The notes below the pieces were generated by a model. That model worked only from the letters and a program-made list of their open reading frames with translations, had not been told where the DNA came from and made no database searches. From assembly GCF_000376565.1 (NCBI RefSeq), contig NZ_BARG01000082.1, positions 1 to 34,781 on the forward strand: a stretch of 34,781 bases of DNA, given 5' to 3'. The translations under genes and the position numbers were made by a program. This DNA is from Streptomyces hokutonensis (GTDB lineage Bacteria > Actinomycetota > Actinomycetes > Streptomycetales > Streptomycetaceae). Position 1 is the stretch's first letter. The number at the start of each line of letters is the position of its first letter. This document shows positions 6,641 through 15,196 of the stretch, piece by piece.

Positions 6641-7738
6641 ATGACACCCCAACTCACCGGTGTTCGGCAGCGCGCCGACGAACTGGTCGGCGAACGCGGC
6701 GTGGTGACCGGGCCCCTCAAGGGCTACCACCACGAGACGTATGTGCTGGCCATGCCGGGCGAGACGCGGATCGTGAAGCTCCGCGAACCGCGCGAACGAA
6801 TCCTGTGGTTCGACCGCAGGTGCTTTCGGTCCGAAGAGGCCCTGCTCCGCGAGCTGCACGGCCGGATCAGCCGTATCCCCGTCATCCACGACGTGGAGGG
6901 CATGGCACTGCAGGTCTTCATCGAGGGCCGCACCCTCAAGTCCCGCCCGTGGGGCGACCGGCGGATCCCGGAGGGGGTCCACAGCCAGATCGTCGACCTG
7001 TTCGGGGAGTTGGCGCAGGTCACGCCCGACACCCTTGAGGTGGACCGCAGTTGCGATGCCAAGGACCGCCCGGACGACGGGGACTGCGACGGCTTCCTCG
7101 AGCGCCTCATCGTCTTCGTGGAAGAACAGGTCTACGCGAAGAACTCCCCGGACTTCGGGCGGCTCTTCACGGAACTCGGCCTTCACCCGGACGCGTTCGT
7201 CCAGCTCAGAAAGAACGTTTCCGGGCTGACGCGACGCGACTTCTGCCTGCTCCACGCGGACCTGCACCGGGAGAACTTCGTCCTCGACCCGCTCAACCAA
7301 CTCTGGTCCATCGACTGGGAGTTGGCGATGCTGGGCGACCCGCTCTACGACCTCGCCACCCACCTCTACCTGATGTCCTATCCGGAGGACCAGGAACGCC
7401 GGATGGCCGAGGACTGGGCGAGAGCCGTCCGTGGAGTACGTCCCAGCAGCGCGCGTGGCTGGGCGGAGGACCTGAACCGCATCCTCGCCTTCAAGCGAGC
7501 GCAGTCGGTGTTCACCGACGTCATCCGGCTGTCGCTGTCCCTGCGCGACGGATCGACCGTGAAATGGGCCCGCTTCCCGTCGGCGGTCCGGAAACTCCAG
7601 ACGATCATGACGGCCGCCGCGGGCCCCCTGGGCCTGGCCGAGGTTCCGAGCAGGCCCCGGATCGCCGCGGCACTCGCGCGCTGGGTCAACACGGCCGACC
7701 CGGCAGTCATGGACGGAGCGGTAGCGTCCGGGGCATGA
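6641..7738 (+). CDS. APH-fold phosphotransferase/kinase (365 aa)
   Basis: Predicted cytosolic small-molecule kinase of the aminoglycoside/choline phosphotransferase superfamily. An N-lobe with KGYHHETYVLAM and a lysine in TRIVKLRE is followed by the catalytic loop LLHADLHRENFVLD (HxDxxxxN Brenner motif) and metal-binding IDWELAMLGDPLYDLATHLYLMSYPE. The substrate is not deducible; the wording of the C-lobe is closer to metabolite kinases than to resistance enzymes. The ATG at 6641 has no strong ribosome site. Its stop overlaps the start of the RraA-like gene (ATGA), suggesting coupling. Confidence 0.82.
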   Translation: MTPQLTGVRQRADELVGERGVVTGPLKGYHHETYVLAMPGETRIVKLREPRERILWFDRRCFRSEEALLRELHGRISRIPVIHDVEGMALQVFIEGRTLKSRPWGDRRIPEGVHSQIVDLFGELAQVTPDTLEVDRSCDAKDRPDDGDCDGFLERLIVFVEEQVYAKNSPDFGRLFTELGLHPDAFVQLRKNVSGLTRRDFCLLHADLHRENFVLDPLNQLWSIDWELAMLGDPLYDLATHLYLMSYPEDQERRMAEDWARAVRGVRPSSARGWAEDLNRILAFKRAQSVFTDVIRLSLSLRDGSTVKWARFPSAVRKLQTIMTAAAGPLGLAEVPSRPRIAAALARWVNTADPAVMDGAVASGA

Positions 7739-8367
7739 CTGATGCCACCGACTTCACCGACTTCGAGGACATCCCCACCACCACGCTCGCCGAACTGCTC
7801 GGCCGCGAGCGGGTCATGGACATCGGCATCCGGCCCCTGTGGGGTCCGCTGCCGCGTCTCGCCGGGCCGGCGTTCACCGTCCGGTGCCCGCCCGGCGACA
7901 ACCTCATGCTGCACGCCGCCATCTATCGCGCCGCGCCGGACTCGATCGTCGTGGTGGAGTCGGGGGACCTGGACCACGCCCTCGCCGGCGGGAACGTCTG
8001 CGCCATCGCCCAACGGCGGGGCATCGCCGGCTTCGTCCTCGACGGCGTGATCCGCGACCTGGGAGAGGTGCGGGCCGCGGGCTTCCCCGTCTTCGCGCGC
8101 GGTGTCATCCCGATCCCGGGCGGCAAGAAGGCCGTACTGCCGTTGAACGAGCGCGTGAGCTGCGGGGGAGCCACCGTCCACGCCGGGGACATCGTGGTGG
8201 CCGACGAGGAGGGGATCGTCGTCGTACCGGGCGACCGTCGGGCGGAGATCCTCGCCGGGGCACGGGCCCGGCTGGAGAAGGAGTCCGCCGAGACCCTCGA
8301 CGACTGGGAGAAGGCGCATCGGGCGCGGGTCGACGAGCTGTTGCGCGCGGGCGGCTTCGAGGAGTGA
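7735..8367 (+). CDS. RraA-like / HMG aldolase-family protein (210 aa)
   Basis: Member of the RraA-like fold family, which includes 4-hydroxy-4-methyl-2-oxoglutarate aldolases and the RNase E regulator RraA. Family signatures are TVRCPPGDNLMLHAAIY, SGDLDHALAGG, and the active-site region GIAGFVLDGVIRDLGEVRAAGFPVFARG with its Arg-Asp pair. A C-terminal helical tail (EKESAETLDDWEKAHRARVDELL) is typical of aldolase-type members. The start overlaps the kinase stop by ATGA. In addition TAGCGT (7722-7727) lies 7 nt before it, so a separate leaderless promoter inside the kinase gene is possible. An aldolase or lyase role is more likely than RNase control in this genus. Confidence 0.85.
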   Translation: MTDATDFTDFEDIPTTTLAELLGRERVMDIGIRPLWGPLPRLAGPAFTVRCPPGDNLMLHAAIYRAAPDSIVVVESGDLDHALAGGNVCAIAQRRGIAGFVLDGVIRDLGEVRAAGFPVFARGVIPIPGGKKAVLPLNERVSCGGATVHAGDIVVADEEGIVVVPGDRRAEILAGARARLEKESAETLDDWEKAHRARVDELLRAGGFEE

Positions 8368-8385
8368 TGTGAGAGAGGTCTTCCG

Positions 8386-8886
8386 ATGCTTCTCTTCCTC
8401 GATGTGGACGGGACGCTGCTGCCCTTCGGCGCGTCCCGGCCGTACCCGGTCTACGACTCCGGCTTCGCGCCGCCCGCAGCCGACGCCCCGCCGCTGCTGA
8501 CCCGCATCGACCCCTCGCTCGGACCACGACTCGCGGCCCTGCGGTGCGAACTGGTGTGGGCGACGACCTGGATGGACGACGCGAACACGTGCGTCTCGCC
8601 CTGGCTCGGTCTGCCCCAACTCCCCCTGGTGGACTGGCCCGACCCGGCCGAGGACGGGGTCGGGGACGGTGCGGGCGGGCGGCTGCACTGGAAGACCCGG
8701 CCGTTGGTCGCCTGGGCCGCCGGGCGGCCCTTCGTCTGGGTGGACGACGAGATCGGGGACGCCGACCGCGACTGGGTGAGCGCCCATCACCCAGGACGGG
8801 CCCTGCTGCGGCGCGTCGACCATCGGTACGGGATCACGGATGCCGATCTCGCGGCGGTGGAGGCGTGGGTGGCGGCCAATCGGTGA
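8386..8886 (+). CDS. HAD-like domain protein (166 aa)
   Basis: Starts with a HAD motif I, LLFLDVDGTLLPFG, followed by a motif-II-like VWATTWMDDAN and an acidic motif-IV-like FVWVDDEIGDADRDW. It is short and has no large cap domain, as in small actinobacterial HAD-like proteins of unknown function. GAGAGG lies 9 nt before ATG 8386, and the gene starts 18 nt after the RraA-like stop, so it is probably cotranscribed. Phosphatase activity is plausible but the substrate is unknown. Confidence 0.8.
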   Translation: MLLFLDVDGTLLPFGASRPYPVYDSGFAPPAADAPPLLTRIDPSLGPRLAALRCELVWATTWMDDANTCVSPWLGLPQLPLVDWPDPAEDGVGDGAGGRLHWKTRPLVAWAAGRPFVWVDDEIGDADRDWVSAHHPGRALLRRVDHRYGITDADLAAVEAWVAANR

Positions 8887-8895
8887 CGGGGTTCC

Positions 8896-9927
8896 CTACA
8901 ACAGGGGCTCCTCGGACGACAGTTGCAGCAGTGTCTTGGCGCTCTCCGTCGCGCCCGCCGCGCGGGTCGCGGCGGAGGCGCCGGGGAAGTGCCGGTTCCA
9001 GGCTGCCGCGCGGCCGAGGACACCGAGGCGGGTCGCGAGGGTCAGGGCGCGGCGGAGTTCCGTGGGGGTGTGGCCGTTTCCCGTCCAGGGTTCCAGGTAG
9101 GCGTCCCGCAGGCGGGGCAGTACCTCGGGGCCGTACCGTTCGCGGACCCGTCCGGCCGGGACCAGGAAACTGCAGAAGGGGTGCGAGACGGCCGCGTCGC
9201 CCCAGTCGAAGAAGGTGTAGCGGCCGGGGGCCGGGTGGAAGAACTGGCCGTCGTGCAGGTCGGAGTGGTCGAGCGAGTCGGGAATGCCCAACTCGGCGAG
9301 TTCGGCGCAGAGTTCGCGCAGCAGGGGCCGTAGAGCATGCAACTCGGCCGGATCGACGGCCGGTTCGGTGGTGGCCTCGATGAACTGGACCACCTCGTCG
9401 AAGACTTCGGGGAGGGACGTGGTCCGGGCGCTGGGGACGCCGAGTTGTTCGAGGTCCTTGGCGAAGGGGATCAGGGCGCGTTGCATCGTCGCGTACTGGC
9501 GCAGGGGTTCTTCCCAGGCGCGGGGGTCGGCCGGGGTGCGGTCGAGGAACTGGCGGAAGAGTTCGCCGCCGTGGGGGAGCAGGGACCAGCCGCGGTCGGC
9601 GTCGACGGCGAGGGGTTCCAGGACGTACTCCGGGACCCGGCGGGCGAGCGCGGCGGTGAGCGGTGCCTCGAAGGCTCCGGCCGGCGGATTGGCCTTCAGC
9701 CAGACGGTGGCGGGACCTTCGGCCAACCCCTCGACGGGGATCCGGACCAGGACCGACCAGGGGCGCAACCGCACACTCAGCCGGCCCGTCTCGCGCAGGC
9801 CCCGCGCCGCGAGTTCGCGCCGGGCCCAGCCGAGGGCCGCGTTCCGCCAAGTCTCCTGATCCCAGGGCGTTTTGGCGTCCTCGTGCTGTCCGCGGTCGAT
9901 GACCTGCGATGTTTCGTCGTCGTGCAT
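8896..9927 (-). CDS. APH-fold phosphotransferase family protein (343 aa)
   Basis: Aminoglycoside-phosphotransferase-like protein. The catalytic loop is DSLDHSDLHDGQFF: the Asp of HxD is present, but the Asn normally found five residues later is Gln. The metal-binding FFDWGDAAVSHPFCSFLV is intact. An N-lobe segment (GPATVWLKANPP) carries the probable ATP-binding Lys. The replaced Asn is common in uncharacterised actinobacterial members and does not by itself show loss of activity. It is convergent with the HAD-like gene (9-nt gap) and divergent from the GNAT gene. Substrate unknown. Confidence 0.8.
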   Translation of the reverse strand: MHDDETSQVIDRGQHEDAKTPWDQETWRNAALGWARRELAARGLRETGRLSVRLRPWSVLVRIPVEGLAEGPATVWLKANPPAGAFEAPLTAALARRVPEYVLEPLAVDADRGWSLLPHGGELFRQFLDRTPADPRAWEEPLRQYATMQRALIPFAKDLEQLGVPSARTTSLPEVFDEVVQFIEATTEPAVDPAELHALRPLLRELCAELAELGIPDSLDHSDLHDGQFFHPAPGRYTFFDWGDAAVSHPFCSFLVPAGRVRERYGPEVLPRLRDAYLEPWTGNGHTPTELRRALTLATRLGVLGRAAAWNRHFPGASAATRAAGATESAKTLLQLSSEEPLL

Positions 9928-9995
9928 CGCGTCATTCCAGCATCCGGGCCGATGGGTGATCCATCGATTTACCGGCCCGCGCTACCGTGGTGATC

Positions 9996-10460
9996 ATGGC
10001 GGACTGGGAGATACGCCCCGCGTCGGCGGCGGACGTCGAGGCGGTCGCCGAGCTGCGTGCCGTCGTGCTGCGGGACGATCTCGAACGGCTCGGGCGCTAC
10101 GACGCGCACCGCGTGCGGCAGCGGCTCCGGGACGGGTTCGAGCCGGGGCACACCTGGGTCATTGAGGTGGACGGCCTGTTCGCCGGATGCGTGGCGCTAC
10201 GACCCGACGCGGACGCCCGCTGCCACTGGCTGGAGCACTTCTACCTCGCGCCGGAGTTCCAGGGCGCCGGGATCGGGTCCGGTGTGCTGGGCGAGTTGCT
10301 GGACCGGTGCGACCGTGACGGTGTCCCCGTCGTGCGGCTGAACGTGCTGCGGGGGAGTCCGGCCCGGCGGCTGTACGCGCGGCACGGGTTCGCCGTGGAG
10401 AGCGAGGATCCGGTGGACGTGTTCATGGTGCGGGAGGCGCCCACCCGTCGTCGGCCCTGA
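9996..10460 (+). CDS. GNAT-family N-acetyltransferase (154 aa)
   Basis: Single-domain acetyl-CoA-dependent acetyltransferase. The acetyl-CoA pyrophosphate loop is LAPEFQGAGIGSGVLGELL, and the C-terminal VVRLNVLRGSPARRLYARHGF with the GF strand is typical of the family. Three starts are in frame (GTG 9987, GTG 9990, ATG 9996). ATG 9996 is preferred because TACCGT (9983-9988) ends 7 nt before it, placing transcription start on the A of ATG. The substrate is unknown. Confidence 0.85.
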   Translation: MADWEIRPASAADVEAVAELRAVVLRDDLERLGRYDAHRVRQRLRDGFEPGHTWVIEVDGLFAGCVALRPDADARCHWLEHFYLAPEFQGAGIGSGVLGELLDRCDRDGVPVVRLNVLRGSPARRLYARHGFAVESEDPVDVFMVREAPTRRRP

Positions 10461-10490
10461 CATTCCCGGGGGCTGCGTCGTCGTAGGCGT

Positions 10491-10919
10491 ATGAACAGAA
10501 TCCGGTACGTCAGCCTCGGCCTGTTGGCCGTGGTCAGCCTGTACACAGGGACCTGGGCCTATTTCTCGCCGACGGGGTGGTACGCGAACTTCCCGGGGCT
10601 CGGACTGAGCTGGCTGCCCCAGCTGGGGCCCTACAACGAGCACCTCGCCAAGGACGCGGGCGCGATGTTCCTCGCGCTGGCCTGTCTGACGCTCGTCGCG
10701 CTGCGCCAGGTGCACAACACCAGGCTGGTGCAGACGACGGGTGCGGTGTGGCTGGTCTTCAACGTGCTGCACTTCAGCTATCACGTACAGCACCTCGACA
10801 TGTACGGGACGCGGGACCAGGTCCTGAACGTGGTCTTCCTGGCCGCGCTCGTCCTGCCGGCGGCGCTGCTGCTGGTGCCGGTGACCGCCCTCTCGGCGCG
10901 ACGGGGTGACACCAGGTGA
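10491..10919 (+). CDS. Four-helix integral membrane protein (142 aa)
   Basis: Not assigned to a named family with confidence. Hydropathy by eye gives four transmembrane segments: YVSLGLLAVVSLYTGTWAYF, DAGAMFLALACLTLVAL, TGAVWLVFNVLHFSYHV and VLNVVFLAALVLPAALLLV. A conserved-looking NEHLAKDAGAM segment precedes helix 2. Its stop overlaps the upstream alternative start of the NmrA-like gene, and with that gene and the ECF41 sigma factor it forms an apparent three-gene operon. The role may be linked to the redox protein next to it. Confidence 0.7.
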   Translation: MNRIRYVSLGLLAVVSLYTGTWAYFSPTGWYANFPGLGLSWLPQLGPYNEHLAKDAGAMFLALACLTLVALRQVHNTRLVQTTGAVWLVFNVLHFSYHVQHLDMYGTRDQVLNVVFLAALVLPAALLLVPVTALSARRGDTR

Positions 10920-10933
10920 AGGAGCGGGACGGT

Positions 10934-11710
10934 ATGCGGATCGCGGTGGCGGGCGGGACGGGGCTGGTCGGGCGGTACGTGGTCGAAGAGCTGGCCGCGG
11001 CCGGACAGGAACCGGTGGTGCTGAGCCGCTCGCGGGGCGTGGACCTCCTCGCGGGCGGCGCCGGGCTCGATGCCGCCCTGGAGGGGGTGGACGCGGTCAT
11101 CGACGTCAGCAATGTGACGACGACCAGCGCGAAGAGGGCCGTCGCGTTCTTCGACACCGCCGGGCACCACCTGCTCGACGCGGGCGCACGGGCCGGCGTA
11201 CGGCATCACGTGGTGCTGTCGATCGTCGGCATCGACCGGGTCGGCCTCGGCTACTACCGGGGCAAACTCCGGCAGGAGGCCGTCGTGGAGAACGGCCCGC
11301 TGCCGTGGACGGTGCTGCGCGCCACCCAGTTCCACGAGTTCGCCGCGCAGACCCTCGACCGGGTTCCGGGGCCCGTCGCCGTGGTGCCCCGGATGCGGAC
11401 CCAGCCGGTCGCGGCCCGTGAAGTGGCCCGGCACCTGGTGGAACTCGCCCTCGCCCCCGCCCGGGGCATGGCCCCCGATCTCGCCGGGCCGCGCGTCGAG
11501 CAACTCGTCGACATGGTGCGCCGGTTGCTGCGGGCTCGGCACGAGCGCCGGCTGCTGCTGCCGGTGCGGATGCCGGGCGCGACCGGGGCGGCGATGACGG
11601 GGAACGGGCAACTTCCGCTCTCCGGCGGGCCGTTGGGGCCGCGGGGCAGCCAGACGTTCGACGAATGGCTCGTGCAGCACGTGCAGCCGCCCACTGTCCA
11701 GGGAGGGTGA
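10934..11710 (+). CDS. NmrA-like NAD(P)-binding oxidoreductase/epimerase (258 aa)
   Basis: Atypical short-chain dehydrogenase of the NmrA/NAD(P)H-binding type. The N-terminal Rossmann motif VAGGTGLVGRYVVEEL (GxxGxxG) is followed by VDAVIDVSNV, HHVVLSIVGID and YYRGKLRQEAVVE, which carries the Tyr-x3-Lys pair. ATG 10934 is chosen because AAGGAG lies 9 nt upstream; the in-frame GTG 10916 overlaps the previous gene and would place that ribosome site inside the gene. The ECF41 sigma gene follows 7 nt downstream. ECF41 factors are commonly encoded beside and control genes for carboxymuconolactone decarboxylases, oxidoreductases or epimerases; this protein fits that role. Confidence 0.85.
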   Translation: MRIAVAGGTGLVGRYVVEELAAAGQEPVVLSRSRGVDLLAGGAGLDAALEGVDAVIDVSNVTTTSAKRAVAFFDTAGHHLLDAGARAGVRHHVVLSIVGIDRVGLGYYRGKLRQEAVVENGPLPWTVLRATQFHEFAAQTLDRVPGPVAVVPRMRTQPVAAREVARHLVELALAPARGMAPDLAGPRVEQLVDMVRRLLRARHERRLLLPVRMPGATGAAMTGNGQLPLSGGPLGPRGSQTFDEWLVQHVQPPTVQGG

Positions 11711-11717
11711 TCACGCC

Positions 11718-12662
11718 GTGTCCAACTCGGGTCAGGATCCGACCCTCGGTTCCCTCATGGCCGAGCGCCGCCGACTGCTCAATCTCGGGTACCGGATGCT
11801 CGGTTCGGTGCAGGACGCCGAGGATGTCGTACAGGAGACGTACGCCCGTTGGTACGCCCTGTCGGAGGAGGCGCAGCGGGAGATCGAGGCGCCGCTCGCG
11901 TGGCTGACCCGGGTCGCCTCGCGGATCTGCCTCGACCAGCTCGGGTCGGCGCGGGCCCGGCGCGAGCGCTACACCGGTGAGTGGCTGCCCGAGCCGGTCC
12001 GGCACAGCGGCACCTGGTCGAGCACGGGCGGCGCGGGCGCGGACGATCCCGCCGACCGCATCACGCTCGACGAGTCCGTCAGCATGGGCATGCTCGTGCT
12101 GCTGGACTCGATGACTCCGGCGGAGCGCGTCGCCTTCGTCCTGCACGACGTCTTCGGCCTGCCGTTCACCGAGATCGCCGAGACGGTGGGCCGCACCCCG
12201 GCGGCCTGTCGCCAGCTCGCCTCGTCCGCACGCCACCGGCTCGCCCGCAAGCCGCCCGGCGCCGGCACGGCCGAGGAGCACGGGCGGGTCGTCTCCGCGT
12301 TCCGCGAGGCGTGCGAGACCGGGGACTTCGACGCGCTCGTCGCCCTGCTCGACCCCGACGTCGAGTCGCGCAGCGACGGCGGCGGCAAGGTGCGGGCCGC
12401 GCTGCGTCCGGTCGTCGGCCGGGACAAGGTGGCCCGCCTCTTCCTCGGCCTCATGCGCCGGGCTCCCGAGATGGAACTCGTCGAGGAGGACGTCAACGGC
12501 ATGCCCGGCGTCGCGGTCCGCATCGCCGGTACGACCTTCGCCGTGCTCGCGGCGCAGGTCCGCGACGGGCTGATCACCGACCTGTGGCTGGTGGTCAACC
12601 CGGACAAGCTGCGGGCCTGGACGGGGCACGAGGGCGATGGCGGTGCGGGTGGTTTCAGTTAG
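11718..12662 (+). CDS. ECF41-group RNA polymerase sigma factor, SigJ-like (314 aa)
   Basis: Extracytoplasmic-function sigma factor with a C-terminal SnoaL/NTF2-like extension that replaces an anti-sigma factor. Sigma-2 covers about residues 10-80 (LGYRMLGSVQDAEDVVQETYARW). The group-defining linker motif WLPEP is at 89-93, and sigma-4 at about 120-175 (MTPAERVAFVLHDVFGLPFTEIAE). The extension carries DGGGK at 220-224 and NPDKL at 294-298. These three motifs are diagnostic of ECF41, in which the extension modulates activity. GTG 11718 follows GGGAGGG. The likely target is its own operon with the NmrA-like gene. The 3' end overlaps the convergent SMI1/KNR4 gene by 8 nt. Confidence 0.92.
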   Translation: MSNSGQDPTLGSLMAERRRLLNLGYRMLGSVQDAEDVVQETYARWYALSEEAQREIEAPLAWLTRVASRICLDQLGSARARRERYTGEWLPEPVRHSGTWSSTGGAGADDPADRITLDESVSMGMLVLLDSMTPAERVAFVLHDVFGLPFTEIAETVGRTPAACRQLASSARHRLARKPPGAGTAEEHGRVVSAFREACETGDFDALVALLDPDVESRSDGGGKVRAALRPVVGRDKVARLFLGLMRRAPEMELVEEDVNGMPGVAVRIAGTTFAVLAAQVRDGLITDLWLVVNPDKLRAWTGHEGDGGAGGFS

Positions 12663-14088
12663 CCGGTAGCTCTCCCTCCAGGACGGTCTGGACGATCTGG
12701 GGGCGGTCCCGGAGGGCGAGGATCTCGTTGGCGAGGGTCACGTACGGCAGCGGGTCCCATTTCCCGTGGGCGATGATCTCGGCGGCCGACAAGCTGCGGG
12801 GCACGGCGTCGGCGTCGAGCAGAACCCGCCAGTCCTCCGGGCCGAGTTCCAGGAACTCCAGTCCGGTGAGCCCGGCGATCTCCAACGGGTCGGCCAGCGT
12901 GCCCGGGTAGGCGGTCAGGGTCCGCAGGCGGGGCAGCCCGAGGACCGGGGCGAGGCTGAACGGCGCACCCTCCCACACCCCGATGGACAGCACTTCGAGA
13001 TCGGGGTGCGCGGCGGCCTCGACGCTCTGGAAGTCGCGGATGTTGACCCGGGCCACGGCGGGTGGTCGCCGCGCCTCGCGGGTGGCGGGTTCTGCTTCTT
13101 CGGCGGTCCGGCCCAGCACCAGGTCCGTGAGCGAGTCGGCGATCAGTTCGGCGCCGGTGTCCTCCTCGCGGGCGAGCAGGATGACCTGTCCCGTGTGCCC
13201 CCGAGGACCGGGTGTCAGGTCCACGGCCAGTGGGTCGCCGCCCTCGCCGATGCCGAAGACGATCCAGCCCGGTGAGCCGACGAGACCCTGCACCGCCGCG
13301 TCGGGCGGGGTGTCGACGGCTTCCATCGCCCCGAGTCCCCAGGTGGTGCGGCGGTACGACGCGTCGGCGACGCGCAGGCCGTCCAGGTCGAAGGGCTCGC
13401 AGCCGATCGCCTCGGCTTCGCGGTCCGCCGCTTCGTAGTCGTCGCCGTGGTCCTCCCAACGGGCCCGGGTCACGCGGTAGAGCGCCTTGAGTTCGGCGGG
13501 CAGCGCGAACCCGAGGCGGGTCTCGGCGGCGGCGATCTCCTCCTCCGTCGCACCGATGGCGTCGGGCAGCCGCTCGCGCAGCGCTCTCGCCAGCGCCTCC
13601 GGGTCCGCCGAGGGCGCGGGCGCCGCCCCGGTCACCGGGTCGGGGAGCCGGCGCCAGGGTTCCGGAACGGCACCTTCGACCAGGACGAGCGCGCCGGGGT
13701 GCGGGGTGCCGACGCCCGCTTCGACCGCCGGGCCGGCCTCGAACAGGCGCAGGACGACGTGTCCGGTCCGGTGGATCTCCGCGGCAAAGGCGACTTCGTC
13801 GATTCCAGTGTCCGCGAGCGCGCCCTGCACCCGCTCCGCCGCGTCGTGCTCCTCCTGCACGTCCTCGAGCTGCATGGCCCGGCCCGGTGCCGGCCGCGGG
13901 CGCCGCAGGTCCAGACTCCAGCCGTGCCGACCTATGCTGCCCGCCACGCGGACGGATCCGGCGGCCCTTCGGGACGCGCCGGCCTCATCGGCGTCCCGCT
14001 TCTCGCGGTCGGCGCGCAGCACCCGCAGCAGGGGTGCCCAGGTCGCGAAGTCCCGTATCGGCGACGGGGAGAGGCTTTGATCAACCAT
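12655..14088 (-). CDS. SMI1/KNR4-domain protein (477 aa)
   Basis: Contains a recognisable SMI1/KNR4 domain in its central part: TEEEIAAAETRLGFALPAELKALYRV, then WIVFGIGEGGDPLAVDL. This is preceded by a ~190-residue N-terminal region with a HGWSLDLRRP segment. It is followed by a C-terminal region with leucine-rich-like phrasing (PDLEVLSIGVWEG, LPRLRTLTAYPG, LTGLEFLELGPEDW). SMI1 proteins often act as immunity or binding modules, but large streptomycete members are of unknown function. ATG 14088 was chosen because TACCGT lies exactly 7 nt upstream on the minus strand; the frame is open for 30 further codons without a better start. Confidence 0.8.
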   Translation of the reverse strand: MVDQSLSPSPIRDFATWAPLLRVLRADREKRDADEAGASRRAAGSVRVAGSIGRHGWSLDLRRPRPAPGRAMQLEDVQEEHDAAERVQGALADTGIDEVAFAAEIHRTGHVVLRLFEAGPAVEAGVGTPHPGALVLVEGAVPEPWRRLPDPVTGAAPAPSADPEALARALRERLPDAIGATEEEIAAAETRLGFALPAELKALYRVTRARWEDHGDDYEAADREAEAIGCEPFDLDGLRVADASYRRTTWGLGAMEAVDTPPDAAVQGLVGSPGWIVFGIGEGGDPLAVDLTPGPRGHTGQVILLAREEDTGAELIADSLTDLVLGRTAEEAEPATREARRPPAVARVNIRDFQSVEAAAHPDLEVLSIGVWEGAPFSLAPVLGLPRLRTLTAYPGTLADPLEIAGLTGLEFLELGPEDWRVLLDADAVPRSLSAAEIIAHGKWDPLPYVTLANEILALRDRPQIVQTVLEGELPAN

Positions 14089-14261
14089 GGCTCCGACGGT
14101 ACGCGGCGCCACTGACAACGGGTTTGCCGTTAGGCCGTGTTCGAAGAGTCCCGCCCGCCCCGACCGCCCCGCGCGCATTCTCGCCGCACCGGACGCCGAG
14201 AGGCCCGCCCGTCACTCCACGTCGACTCCCTCCGCCTTGCAGCTGATCCGCCGGGCAAGCC

Positions 14262-15176
14262 CTACTCGGACTGCAGGGCGCGCGCGGCCCTCTCCGTACA
14301 ACTCCTGGCGACCGTGTCGGCGAAGGTGCGGGCGAGCGGGGTGAGGGCGTCCCAGCGGCGGACGGCCCAGCCGACCGGGAGCGGGGGCAGGCCGGGGAGG
14401 GGGACGAGGCGGAGCGGGCCGGTGCCGGGTGTCCGCCGGCCGGGCAGGAGGGGTACGACGGCGTGACCGAGGCCGAGTTCGGCCAGCAGGAGGGCGGTGT
14501 CCCAGTCGGCGACGCCGGTGTCGGAGCTGCTGTGGACGCCGAGTTCGGCGAACGCGGCGTCGAGACGGGCGCCCGACGTGGAGTTCGGGGGCAGGCGGAT
14601 GAGGCTGATGCCGTCGAGTTCGGCGGGGTCGACGCGGGACCGGGCCGCGAGCGGATCGTCGGCGCGGACGGCCAGTACCCACGGCAGGTCCACGACGGGA
14701 CGCTGCTCGATCCCGCGCACCGGTCCGTCGATCGTGACCCAGGCGAGGTCCAGGTGGCCCGCGGCGAGGGCGTCGAAGCAGGCGCGGCTGGAGGTCTCGG
14801 TCCGGAACTCCAGTCCCACCCTCGGATATTGCTGCCGAAAGGCGACGACCGCCTCCGCCATGAAGTGCCGCACGGTGGTCCCGCCCGTCGTGACCCGCAC
14901 CGAGCCGCCGTCGCCGTTGACGAGGTCCCCGAGCCGCCGCATGGCCAGCTCCAGTCCGGCCACACTCTCCGAGGCGGCCTCGCACAACACCCGCCCCGCG
15001 TCCGTCGGTACGACACCTCGCGGCCGGCGCTCCAGCAGGCTCATGCCGGCCTCCCGCTCCAGCCGCTTCACATGCTGGCTCACCGCCGACTGGGTACGGC
15101 CCAGTTCGCGGGCGACGGCGCTGAGACTTCCCGCCCGGCACACGGCCACGAAGACACGCAGATCCTCCAGAGTCAC
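14262..15176 (-). CDS. LysR-family transcriptional regulator (304 aa)
   Basis: N-terminal winged helix-turn-helix (residues about 1-60; LRVFVAVCRAGSLSAVARELGRTQSAVSQHVKRLE) followed by a LysR substrate-binding domain ending in a normal C-terminus. GTG 15176 is taken as start: TAGCTT (minus strand, 15188-15183) lies exactly 6 nt upstream, giving a leaderless-type arrangement. A CCAAGCT-AC-AGCTTGG dyad (15181-15196) covers that -10 box, as expected for autoregulation. The gene is divergent from the unknown gene at 15378, its most likely target. Effector unknown. Confidence 0.88.
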   Translation of the reverse strand: MTLEDLRVFVAVCRAGSLSAVARELGRTQSAVSQHVKRLEREAGMSLLERRPRGVVPTDAGRVLCEAASESVAGLELAMRRLGDLVNGDGGSVRVTTGGTTVRHFMAEAVVAFRQQYPRVGLEFRTETSSRACFDALAAGHLDLAWVTIDGPVRGIEQRPVVDLPWVLAVRADDPLAARSRVDPAELDGISLIRLPPNSTSGARLDAAFAELGVHSSSDTGVADWDTALLLAELGLGHAVVPLLPGRRTPGTGPLRLVPLPGLPPLPVGWAVRRWDALTPLARTFADTVARSCTERAARALQSE

Positions 15177-15180
15177 AACT

Positions 15181-15196
15181 CCAAGCTACAGCTTGG
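15181..15196. promoter_or_regulatory. Dyad over the LysR-gene promoter
   Basis: Perfect inverted repeat with arms CCAAGCT and AGCTTGG and a 2-bp centre. It overlaps the -10 element of the minus-strand LysR gene and faces the divergent gene. A smaller dyad ATCC-ATA-GGAT lies further on (15209-15219). Probable LysR autoregulatory site by position. Confidence 0.5.

Noticed and set aside
12659..13459. Minus-strand open frame of 266 codons inside the SMI1/KNR4 gene
   Set aside because: Arg/Gly/Pro-rich shadow of the real gene in another frame on the same strand, typical in high-G+C DNA.
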